Under the pieces are notes generated by a model. The model had not been told where the DNA came from. It saw nothing but the letters and a program-made list of their open reading frames with translations, and did no database searches. A stretch of DNA of 64,000 bases from Gadus chalcogrammus (lineage: Eukaryota; Chordata; Actinopteri; Gadiformes; Gadidae), in NCBI RefSeq assembly GCF_026213295.1, contig NC_079413.1, forward strand, positions 20,422,378 to 20,486,377, in the 5' to 3' direction. A program made the position numbers and the translations under genes. Positions 44,902-55,800 of this stretch are shown here, piece after piece; the first letter of the stretch is position 1; the number at the start of each line of letters is the position of its first letter.

Positions 44902-45420
44902 TAATGCCATTCAATACTTGGAATACTTTGCTATACCGGCAACCTCCGTTCCAGACGAGTCTTTTCCACGGTGGGCTTGATTGTGAATCGCTTCCGCACC
45001 CGCCTATCCCCCGAGCACGTAGATATGCACAATTTTTTGTTCAAGAATGACTGAGTGATGCAGTAGGTGGGATTATGTGTTATGTTAACTGGAAATGTTT
45101 TAGACATACTGTATTTCCGTCTTACACTAAATATATTTTTGTTGATGAGGCAGGCCCATGCGCTGCTAGTGGAGTTCTGTTGATATGCAAGCCCACCAGT
45201 ACTTGTACTTTTTGCTGCTGTGCTTCAGTTACTTGAATCTATTCAGTTTGTGCCTTAAATTTACTCTAATCTTATTTCAGTTTGTGCCTTAAGTATGCAA
45301 TACTGTTCATTCATATTCTTGTCCAAAATGATGGTTTCGTTTGATTCAGCATACTGATTTCGAGCTGTGTTTTTCCTTCTAAAATGCTCAATTGAACAAA
45401 TTGGATTTGATTTCCCTATT
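44902..45420. other. Spacer copy 2, right part
   Basis: Copy of 15750-16265, ending where the duplication with copy 1 stops (GATTTGATTTCC). No gene seen. Copy 1 leads into the 7SL array beyond this point; copy 2 leads into unrelated sequence. Confidence 0.7.
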
Positions 45421-45599
45421 TATTTGACTAATAGAGATGGAAAACGAATGCCTTTGATTAGTGAATGCCAGATCATGGAAGAACTTCAGACTTCATTATG
45501 AGTGCGCTACACATTATTTTATTTTTTTTCATAGTTCGGTTAACCGGTTACTCAAAAAAGAAATTGCCGAATATTGATATGCCTTCAAATGCATCTCAA

Positions 45600-45955
45600 G
45601 CACGCACATACACAACACATGTACACTACGCACACACACGCACAAACACGTAAATGCACACACGCACGCGCACACCGCACGTCAAGACAAATACACCTAC
45701 ACACTCGCCGAGGTAAGACGTTATGTTTTTAAACATAACGGCTACGCCATCGACAAACGCGCAGGTAAGAACACAGACGCACACACCGCATCGACACTCG
45801 CCCTTAAACATAACGGCTCCACCATCAACACATGCGCAGGTAGGAACACACACACACGCGCAGACACCGCAGCGACACTCGCCCAGGTAAGACGTTATGT
45901 TTTGAAACAACGGCTCCGCCATCGACACACATGCCCAGGTAAGAAGCTTTGCAAA
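45600..45955. repeat. CA-rich minisatellite
   Basis: About three diverged copies of a 65-90-bp unit with CATAACGGCTCCGCCATC, GACACACGCGCAGGTAAG and CACACACAC segments. A 22-bp palindrome CGTTATGTTT/AAACATAACG sits at about 45719-45740. No coding meaning seen. Confidence 0.65.
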
Positions 45956-45968
45956 TGATATAGTTCAG

Positions 45969-46210
45969 GGCCCTGTTTCCCGAAAGCATCTTTAGCCTAA
46001 GTGGTTTGTGAAGTGCGTCGTACCAACATCGTTCAGTTTTCACTCCGTTTCCCGGAAGCATCGTTGGTAACGAACGTTGTGGAATGACTCGTAGCTTACG
46101 AGGGCTCCAGGGGTACTCGTAGGGTCCTAAGAGCCCTATGTTGTTAGTATTTACTAACTTTATGCAAGGTCTACGTTCGTGCAGTACTCGGCGTTGACTC
46201 GTCCTAAAAA
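45969..46210. mobile_element. Harbinger-like element, one end only
   Basis: GGCCCTGTTTCCCGAAAGC after a CAG, then about 240 bp homologous to the right end of the element at 35549-37032 (reverse complement): TAAGTGG, GTGAAGTGCGTCG, CTCGTAGCTTACGAG. The other end was not found, so this is a truncated copy. Confidence 0.7.
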
Positions 46211-46345
46211 TACAATATTATTGTAAATTATATCGCATCAAAAAAGCGGTAGCTAACGTTAGTTGAATCAAGCAAACAAATAGCTGTTGTTTTTGCCCCA
46301 AAAATCTTGACCTACCTTGAATTTAACAGATAGTTCCTTCAAATT

Positions 46346-46672
46346 TGGGCTGTACGGTATGGACTAAAATGTATATCACGGTATGATTTGAGGCATAGAA
46401 GGTAACGGTATTATATCACAGTATGTTAATTGTATCTTCTAATTTCGATATAAATGCTTCTGAAGGGGTAAAATACTGGTAAGGCAGCAAAACTGCATAA
46501 AAAAAATTAAAATGTTTTCTCAAGTTACTTCCATCTCTGAAAAACACTAATGTTTAATAGTATGGATTTGTTTCTCTTGCGGACCTTGCCGTATAGTTTC
46601 GGCATCTCAATTTGGCGCAAATTCATACTGGTGTACTTTCTATACCATTTATACCGTACACCCCTACTTCAA
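46346..46672. mobile_element. Possible MITE with GTACGGTAT ends
   Basis: GGGCTGTACGGTATGGAC at the left and TTTATACCGTACACCCC at the right are inverted repeats; the interior is AT-rich with CACGGTAT motifs. No clear target duplication, no coding. Confidence 0.45.
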
Positions 46673-47292
46673 ATTGATGTCAAGAGTTTCCATCAGACTC
46701 GCGCGGTAGCCAGGTGTCTCATGCATAAGGACAGCTTCCCCCCCCCCCCCCCCTAAAAAAACTCTTCGGTTCTACGCGATTCACGTGAATGACCCAATTG
46801 ACCAAGAAAACGAGTTTGCAGGAATGCAGAACATGTTACCCTGCGTTCACACCAAAAGATGCAAAAAGTTGACGCGCGTCACGATCCCGTTCGAAGTGAA
46901 TGTAGAGACGTGTTGCTGCTTTGCTGCCGCAGCATTTGCTGCCGAGAAAACGGGCAGCAAAATTTGATTTGCGGCGCGTCAAAATCTGATTTGCAGCGCG
47001 GCATGCCCGTGCCCGCTGCCGGGCACGGGCGGCGGGCGCGTTCACGTATTTTGCGGCGGGTCAAATGCTGCTCGAGTTGAAATATTTCAACTTTTCGGCA
47101 GCAAACGCGTGATGACAGCCAATCAGCGTTCAACAGCGTTGCCACTGAGGCGTTGCCACTGAGTGACATGCCGTAACAGCCAATCAGTGTTACTTAAATG
47201 GAGGAGAAGATAATAATTGCAGTCTCCGCATACCCGGTGATCTTCAAAACCACCGTGGCCAGTTATAAGTGTCCAATACATATATATTTAAG

Positions 47293-47420
47293 CAATAGAT
47301 CACGCCAGGCTGTGGTATGTGCTCATTATACCACTTTACAACGCGCAGCGGAGGGCCGGCGACCCCCTTCACAGTGGTATAATGAGCACATGCCACTGAC
47401 TGAATTGATCTATTGCTTTT
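47293..47420. repeat. Inverted repeat inside the Harbinger element
   Basis: GCAATAGATCA ... TGATCTATTGC flank inner arms TGGTATGTGCTCATTATACC and GGTATAATGAGCACATGCC, around a GC-rich loop with GCGGAGGGCCGGCGACCCCC. It could be a nested miniature element or a stable hairpin. Confidence 0.75.
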
Positions 47421-47828
47421 ATACAACGGTTACTATTATGGCGAAACGAAAGTCATAGACACACTACATTTAAAAAGAAACCAAGAAAGTCAAAATAGCC
47501 GTTTAATTAAAGAATACAAAAAAGTAGTCCCTCCTGGCTGCCGCTATGCATCGATGGTCGCTATGCAACACACTTTAGCGTCCCTCCGAGAGAAGGCTCC
47601 GATAGAGCGGCTCGCCGGCAATTTATCCTATGGAGCAGTTCACTCGCCGTGTGCCTAAGCTTTCGTTAGTCTCTCCATCGCCTTGCTCACTCCCGGAGTA
47701 ACAACATTTACACGCTCTCCATCATCCAACATATGTTTTACTTTGTAACTGTTTCTACTTCCAGGCGCGGATTGATATGCAAACTTTCACAAAATGATCG
47801 GGCGTCATAGCAGTCATGTATACGCTCA

Positions 47829-48101
47829 TTATACAACAGTTGTATAAATATAAGTATAAATGTCCAACCGAGAGATCCTAGCACCGATCCTAGCTAGCAG
47901 GTCATCAAACTGTGCTGGAGTCAGCCTCAAATTGCGCTGGAAACGTTCGCCATCCAGACGGAGCTCCTGCAGAAGACGGTGAAATTCACCGAGCTCTGTA
48001 CGGCTCCGAATGGTCTCATGAACCCATAAACGGCGGGCATTCCGACGTCTCTCCCTCTTCCACAACAGGTAAAGACATGCAATGCTCGTAATGTCGGCCA
48101 T
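47829..48101 (-). pseudogene. ALP1/HARBI1-like transposase, N-terminal fragment
   Basis: From ATG 48101 the minus-strand frame reads MADITSIACLYLLWKRERRR, then RLWVHETIRSRTELGEFHRL and LTPAQFDDLLARIGARI. This is the N-terminal domain of fish Harbinger (ALP1-like) transposases, with the W-V-H, GeFh-Ll and QFD-LL signatures. The DDE nuclease is missing and the frame stops near 47829. Confidence 0.7.
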
Positions 48102-48305
48102 GGTTGTGAATGAATTCAGAAGCACCGCGGGAAAAACTTGCCGCGCATCAAAACTGCGGCGCAGCAAAACTTTTGCGGCGCAGCAAAACCTTTGCCGCGC
48201 TGCAAAACTTTTGACGCGCCGCAAAACTTGATTTGCGGCGCCGCAAAACTTTGGCGGCAACGCGTTCGGGCAGCAAATGCATCTTTTGTTGTGAACGCAG
48301 GGTTA

Positions 48306-48820
48306 GAAGTCAACAACATAATTTATTGTAGCAATTGAAAATTCCAAAAATACATGCACAGCCGAAATTACAGTACCTTAAACAGCTGAATTCTCGCAGC
48401 CATCATCCTCCGACTCTGTAGACTGTGGCACTGGCACACTACTAGCCGCAAGTGCCGCAGGTAGGAAGAACGATTGAATTGTTCGCTTGCTCATTGTTCG
48501 AATGGAAGGTTGAGATCGTTCTCCTTCTCACAGACCCGCGGCGGTTTCCCGCAATCGATAATCTCTATGACCCTCCCCCTCCACACATTAGCCACTTAGT
48601 GGCCATTCCCTATCTTTCTCACACTCTTTTGCCTGCTACAGATTTCGGATTCATTGACGCGCCCCTTCCACGTTTAACGTGTAAAAATAAAGAAGAAAAA
48701 AAGGGGCAAATGCGCGACTGAATTTTTGCTGACGCGCATGCACGACCAGCAAAAATTTTGTCGCGCATTCTCAAATTCTGTTCGCAAAACGTGACCAATT
48801 GGTCGCAGTCTGGAGCCCTG
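48306..48820. other. Intergenic, no gene seen
   Basis: Mixed sequence with GACGCGC/GCGCGAC motifs near 48720-48770, resembling Harbinger subterminal repeats. No convincing exon or RNA. Confidence 0.4.
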
Positions 48821-48960
48821 CCTTACTGCTCCCGACGACCTGGCTATCACCTTGCATGGTTGACTCTGCCGTCGGTGTGTCAATGTGTGTATTAACCGAT
48901 GTAAGTCGCTTTGGATAAAAGCGTCTGCTAAATGCCCTAATTGTAATTGTAAATTGTACC
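48820..48960 (+). mobile_element. SINE fragment, L2/CR1-type tail
   Basis: Contains GTAAGTCGCTTTGGATAAAA followed by GCGTCTGCTAAATGCCCTAA and a TGTAAT-type tail, the hallmark 3' end shared by many fish SINEs and their partner LINEs. The tRNA-derived head is not recognisable, so the copy is truncated. Confidence 0.7.
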
Positions 48961-49043
48961 TGTTAAAGTGCAACACAAGCTACCTGTAAAAGTGCAAAGA
49001 GAGCAGTGAGTCTTCTCGTTCCCGTCCTTACGTCATTTTTTAT

Positions 49044-50250
49044 TCAGGACATGGTTCTCAGCAGCTGGTTGAGGTCCCTGCCGACGCTCGGGGGCTGGGA
49101 GGCGGCGCTCTGCCGCAGGCCGGGCCCCATCTGATGGTGGAGGGCTCGGCACAGGCTGGTTGTCGCCCGGTGCACGCTGCCGCTGGACGGGCCCAGCAGG
49201 CCCCACAGCAGGGGCAGCGCCTTCTGCTCCACCAGCTGGGGCCGGCGGGGGTACAGCTCCATCACCAGCTCTGGGGGGGGAGGAGGAGACGGAGGGAAAG
49301 GGGGAGGGGAGGAGACAGGAAGAGAAGGAGGTGGAAACCAAGGACGAGACAAAATAATGGGAGACAGGAGGAGACAGAGGAGAGGAGGAGACAGAGGAAT
49401 AGGAAGAGACGGAGGAGATGAAGGCGGCAGAGCAGAGCGGATCAGATGCCGCTTGATTGGCCACACAATGGTAGACGTATGTTTGGTGCTGATCATTGCA
49501 AAGAACAAAACAAACAAACATTTTAGCCATTAACAAACCTGCAACCTTCTCGATCAGGTCCACCTTTGCTTGGCCGCTAAGAACCCGTGCCTTGAAGCAG
49601 AACGGCTCAAGGAGGAGGCTGTTGTCTGGAGAGGGGCAAGGGACGAACACATGAGTAACAAGGACAACACCGTGGTCAGACCGGACCGTGTTCTGGACAG
49701 CTCCCCACCGGGCCCTCACCGAGGTTCAGCACCAGCTCGCAGAGGGCCCCTGTGGCGGCCGAGTACACAGCGCGGTTCTTGGAGTTGAGGTGGTTGTCCA
49801 CGATGGCGGGCACCAGGTGGTTGAGCACCCCGGACAGGTTGTCCTTCAGCAGGCGCACCATCCCCTGCAGGGCCTCCAGGGCATAAAGGTTCACCTTACG
49901 GTTGGACTCCAGCAGGCGGTCTCTGAAGAGGTCAAACACCTGGGGGAGCGGGGAGAAACGGGGAACAGGTGAACAAAAAGGGGACAGGAGGGAGTCCCAC
50001 CAGGAAAGGGGATAAGGGCGAGTGTGAGGTAGTGGGCGTTTACGAGCGGTGGGGGGTTTTACGGACCGGGAACAGGCTGCGGATGACCATGCTGGGGTTG
50101 TGCTGGCAGTCGGCCACCAGCTGGTCGAGGCCTTTGATGCGCTCCCTGAAGTCCTTGGACTCCAGCAGAACGGTGAGCTGCCTGATGTACTCAGCCTTGT
50201 CTTCGATGATGGGCCCCTGAGGTTTGGAGCTGTACTTGCAGTTGGGCTCC
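49044..50250 (-). other. togaram2: C-terminal TOG module of the TOGARAM2-like gene (4 exons)
   Basis: Encodes residues of about 990-1166. Key segments: GPIIEDKAEYIRQLTVLLES, LVADCQHNPSMVIRSLFP, VNLYALEALQGMVRLL, NHLVPAIVDNHLNSKN, LLLEPFCFKARVLSGQAKVD, and ELYPRRPQLVEQKALPLLW. The regular helix pairs are HEAT repeats. Stop codon at 49044-49046. Confidence 0.85.
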
Positions 50251-52792
50251 CTGGAGGGTACCACAAAATATAATGTCATGAAACTGCATACATACTTACT
50301 ACATATATATGTATGATCTTGGAAATAAGATAAAAGATATTCTTAAAGTTTGCTTCAAGTTGAGAAAACGAACAAATGCATAAATAAATATAGGAGAGAC
50401 ATTGCAAACAAAAGCCATCATGTGTGCTCTGGAACACGACCCCGAGAGAGGAGCTGACCTCATAGCATAAGTAAGGCTTTTACTTTCACCAACATATTTC
50501 CAAGGTGGCTGTCATGCGTCTGGGAGGAGTCTCACCTGGGGGTGGGGGTGGTGGTGGTGGTGGCGGTGTTGGTCGGGGTGGCAGTTGTGGTGGTGGGGCT
50601 GGGGGCTATGGTCGGTTTGGGGAGCTTCCTTTGGAGCGTCGAGGCCCTGGCGGTGCCACTGCCGGGAAGCGAGGCTGGGGTCTGGGGCGTCTCACCCAGA
50701 CCCTGACCCTGACACAACAAACACAACAACAACAACGTTCACCAGACCCGTCACCAAGCGATAGGGTGGGGCGAGAGGGCGGGGCCTTCCGTACCTTTGC
50801 CTTGAGTCCACTGACCGCCTTGCGGGCGGCGGAAAGGTCCTTGGTGGGGATGTTCTTCTCCAGCAGGCTATCAAAGTCCCGGTGGGAGGACAGGAACACC
50901 AACATCCGGCGGCCAAAGGACCTGAAGGGGGAGGAGTGAGACCGGCACGTCACCGAGCCGTTGGACACACGCCAAAGCCTTCAGCCAACACAGGAAGCCA
51001 CCGGGGGCTCTACGTGCCTGGGTTCCGGGGAGGAGTCCAGGGCCAGCTTGACCACGGCCGGGAGGATTCTGTCCGTCACGTCCTTCCCTCCGGACAGCAG
51101 GCGGGCCACGCCCACCCTCTCCAGCAGGTCGGCCAGGTGCTGGGCGGCGCACTTCCTCACCGCCGCGCTCAGGTGGCTGCAGACGCACACAGGCTCAACA
51201 TGAAGGACGCACACAAAGAGACACAAACCACAGAAGTACACAACGGACGGAGATAAGGAAACATCGGCTAGACCTCTGGAGTATCCTACCTACCAGTCCA
51301 AAGCAGATTAAGGATGTTAGAAACGTTTCCTTTGACACTCAAGTCCTGTTTAAATGTCTATTTTTTCTGTTGTGCGTTTGCATCTGCCGCTGATTCTTTG
51401 TACTTTATATAAATCACAGATTTGATCTTGCAATACCGTTACTGTGGTAGATATACTAGAAAACATAACAAGGCGCAATACAGTGTGTTTGTGTCTGCGT
51501 TGTGCGTGTGTGTGCAGCCCCCTGACCTCAAACCCCCGTCCAGGAAGGCGTTGATGCAGCGTGCCGGCGTGCAGTGCCGCACCATGTGGCCCAGCGCTGC
51601 GTCCACTTCCTCCCGTATGAAGGCGTTGCTCTCGGCCGCCTTGTGCAGCAGCGCCCTGGCCGTGGTGTCTACCTCCTTGTCCATGGCCCGCTGCAGGTGG
51701 CAGTACAGGACGCCCAGCGTGCACACGGCTACGCGGGACACGCCCGAACGCAGGTTCTTCACCTGAAAACCAAACACACACGTGGTAGACACCACTCTCA
51801 CTCTGTAAAGGTTCTTTGAGTGTCTTGGAAAGCGCTATATGAAGGAAATGCAGGTGTTACATTATAATATGTTTCACACTCTTCGCTTCATTCAAGGCTG
51901 TGTTTTGCTGACATTGTTCATGACGAATCAACCACTCGTTCTATGGTGTAGAATTGTTGGGGATGGTTTTACACACAGCGAGGTAATATAGACTAAGCCA
52001 GGGGTGCCCAACCTTTTTTCGACCCAAGATCTACTTTTCAAGTAGCCAACCTCCCGAGATCTACCAGTCAAACCTACCTTCTAGCAGGGGGTGGTGGTGG
52101 TTTGTATCGTGGACCTACGGACTTCAGTGGGGGTTTCATTCCGTCTGCACACGGCGTCTTCTCAACAATGATCAATATTATCTTCCTCCCACTCAGGGTG
52201 AAAAGGTCTTAACTTGTTTCCCCTCAGCCATGCCAACGTTTAGGAATGCGTAACTACTGTTGACGGCTTTCAACTACTGTTGACAGCGCATGCGCCACCG
52301 AGCGTATATGTCCCGCGCAATTTATTTATTTAAAAAAAAAAAATTGGACTTGGGATCTATCGGCGGTCTACTGGTAGACCGCAATCGACTGGTTGGGCAC
52401 CCCTGGACTAAGCTGTAGACAGGAGGATTGAGTTTGTTTTACACTTGCAGACAGTGACGGACTGTCCACACCCAGCCGCCCGCCCACTCACACGCCCATC
52501 CACAGTGACAGACGCTGGTCTCCATGTTACGTGGTAGAGAGAGAGAGAGCACCAGGGAGCAGGCCCAGAGAGGGGGAGCTACCTCTTGCACGAGGGCGAG
52601 GCAGACGTCGCGGAGCCTGGGGAGCAGCGTGTCCACGTGGTTCTGGGCCAGACTGCGCAGCACCGTGAGCCCTTCCATCTTCTCCTGCCTGCGTTCAGAA
52701 CCACAGCAGGTCAGTCAGATGAAACACAAGATTGGATTGCTTCGACTAATTGTGTGTGTGTGTGTGTGTGGGGGAAAATTCTGAGTGTCTGC

Positions 52793-52848
<56 letters not shown>

Positions 52849-55800
52849 TCACCAGTTCTGTGAGCTGATGAGAGTGAGGCTCTGTGTCATGGCCAGCTCA
52901 GGTTTGGGGAAGGGGTGGGGCCCGGGGGGCTCTGGTGGGTCTCGCTGGGGGCCGCTGAGGGAGCCCTGGGACAGCTCATCTGCACACACACACGTTTGAA
53001 AAATAAACGCCGGTCTCAATTAGACGCCGGCGCCTTGCCATGGTCGCGTGACAACATCACAGACGTAGTTCCGAGCATTACCAACTTTCGCCAATAGATG
53101 GCATCAGTTCACCAAAAGGAAAATCCAAAGGAATTAAAGGCCTGTTCCATATGGACGCCTCTCCCAAACACAAGCCGCTTGAGTTCAGGGATTGAAACAA
53201 ATGAAAGCCCGGGCTAATAATTAAAGTTTTGTGGCATGCAGGCTCAATCCTATAAAAAAAGAAGAGTTACTTTGGATTGATTTATTTGTGTAAGAGATGC
53301 CATTCTTACCTCTGCTATCCAACAGCTTCTCCTCCAGCTCGGGCTCAGCGGTCAGCCTCTGGTCGGGGAAACAGCGGCCCCCGTTCTTCTGCCGCTTCCC
53401 AGAGGGCCCGGCCTCTTCCCCTGCCTGGTGGGGGGGCGGGCCCCGGAGCTTCTCCCGGGGGATCCTGCCGTTCCTCAGACGCTCCTGCACAGGGGGAAAC
53501 GGGCTGAACGCGCACTTACCTCTGCCCGCCACGCCTTCAGGAACGTCAGAGGCCGGCGGGCTGCCTGGGGCCTGGGACCTCTGGCCGTTGGCGGACTGGG
53601 AGCACTCCCTCCCAGGGAGGTCCGCCTCGGCGCCTCCGAGCGCCCGGCGGCGGGCGGAGGCAGCGGCGTTCCGGGAAGAGGGGGCGGAGCTCAGCTGGGC
53701 GTCCCGCAGATCCACTGTGAAGGACACTGTTTAAAAGTACACGTTAAGCATACTTTAAAGCAACAAATATACCGTATTTTCCGGACTATAAGTCGCGTTT
53801 TTTTTGTAGTTTGGCTTGCCCTGCGACTTATATTTCGAAGCGACTTATATGCCAAAATTGTGCGTACATAATCTTCGGCCGCAAGATGGCACCGTCATTC
53901 ATTAGGCCTACAACTGAACGCTGCAAGCCTACTGCACCACCGAATAAATTATATTCTCGTCGTCATCGTCCTCAATGTCCTCCGGTTCAACCAAAGCTAC
54001 CCCAGCCTTAGCTGCAATCTTGTGCAACATAGCTGTCACACATATCACAGCGCATGACTTGGCCGGCGAAAACTGGAGCCCTCCGCTGGACTTGTGAAGG
54101 CAACTTCCACCTCCCGATCGTGCGCTCAGGTTTAGGACCGCGGCGCATACGCGTCCGGTGGAATCCCGGGGTCACTGAATTCGGTATACTCTCAGAACTA
54201 CGAGTGGGACCGACACACCTATATTGCTATTGCAATTTTATTCAGTCTCTCCAGACTAAACGTTCTTGTTTAAACGTTTAAAAATAAATGCGACTTATAC
54301 ACCGATGCGACGTATATATGTTTTTTTCCTCGTCATGGAGCATTTTTTGACTGATGCGACTAATACTCGGGAGCGACGTATAGTCCGGAAAATACGGTAC
54401 TTGGAATAACTTTTGTATGCTTCAATTATATTTGTACTACAATAAAGTGTACTACTTGTTCACCTGGGGGTCTATGTGGGGGCTTGGCCTCAGTAGGGCG
54501 GAGGACGATCCTCTCGTTGGCGCCAGCGGCTGGGGCAGCCAACCGGGGCAGCCTAGCCCCACGAGGTTGGTCAGGGTCAGCCACTTCTAATGAGGGGAAA
54601 TTAAGTACACTTTAATAAAACATTTTAATAATGTTTTACACAGGACTTGGAAATAAGTGTACTTTACACAAGTACACAATGACCACGCATTTGCAATTTT
54701 TCTAAGGCAATCTAATACAATTTGAGATTAACTTTCTGCAAGTATACTAAAATACACTTCTACTTTGCTATTCAGATACCTTTTCCAAGTACACATACGT
54801 ACAATTTACAATACACTTACAATAAAGTACACTTGCAATACACTAAAGTATACGACTTCTTCACCTGGGGGGGTTTGGCCCGGGGAAGTCTCCTGGCTCG
54901 AGGCGGCACCCAGAGCCCGTGCACGGGGGGACACGGTGTCGGAGTGCGCCGCCGTGATCCAGGCTTCCTGGCCGTCAGCCTCCTCAGCCACAGCCAACCG
55001 GGGCAGCCTAGACCCACGAGGGTAGCGGGGGTTAAGGCCCGGGGGCTTGGCCTCAGTAGGGGGGCGGAGGACGATCCTGCCTGGGGCCTGGGACCTCTGG
55101 CCGTTGGCGAACTGGGAGCGCTCCGTCCCAGAGAGGTCCGCCTCGGCGCCTCCGAGCGCCCTGCGGCGGGCAGAGGCAGCGGCGTTCCGGGACGAGGGGG
55201 CGGAGCTCAGCTGGGCGTCCCGCAGATCCACTGTGAAGGACACTGTTTAAAAGTACACGTTAAGCATACTTTAAAGCAACAAATATACTTAGAATAACTT
55301 TTGTATACTTCAATTATATTTGTACTACAATAAAGTGTACTACTTGTTCACCTGGGGGTCTATGTGGGGGCTTGGCCTCAGTAGGGCGGAGGACGATCCT
55401 CTCGTTGGCGCCAGCGGCTGGGGCAGCTAACCGGGGCAGCCTAGCCCCACGAGGGTGGTCAGGGTCAGCCACTTCTAATGAGGGGAAATTAAGTGCACTT
55501 TAATAAAACATTTTAATAGTGTAGTACACAGGACTTGAAAATAAGTGTACTTTACACAAGTACACAATGACCACGTATTTGCAATTTTTCTAAGGCACTC
55601 TGATACAATTTGAGATTCACTTTCTGCAAGTATACTAAAATACACTTCTACTTTGCTATTTAGTATACTTTTTTTAAGTACACATACGTACAATTTACAA
55701 TACACTTACAATAAAGTACACTTTTTATAAGTACAATGCAATAGCACTTCAAGTATTTCAGAATTAATGTACTTTTTTTTCAGTACATTAAAGTGGAACT

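Larger units (their letters stand above)
46839..48302. mobile_element. PIF/Harbinger element, 1.46 kb, TTA target
   Basis: 24-bp terminal inverted repeats beginning CCCTGCGTTCACACCAAAAG, one mismatch between ends. TTA target duplicated (46836-46838, 48303-48305), the classical TWA target of PIF/Harbinger. Both subterminal regions are packed with GCAGCAAA/GCGGCGC/GACGCGC motifs (46860-47110 and 48115-48290). It holds one transposase N-terminal fragment and a strong internal palindrome. Confidence 0.92.

Noticed and set aside
53488..53519. A 32-bp intron splitting the exon 53310-53726
   Set aside because: Far too short for a vertebrate intron, and the frame reads through it in phase.
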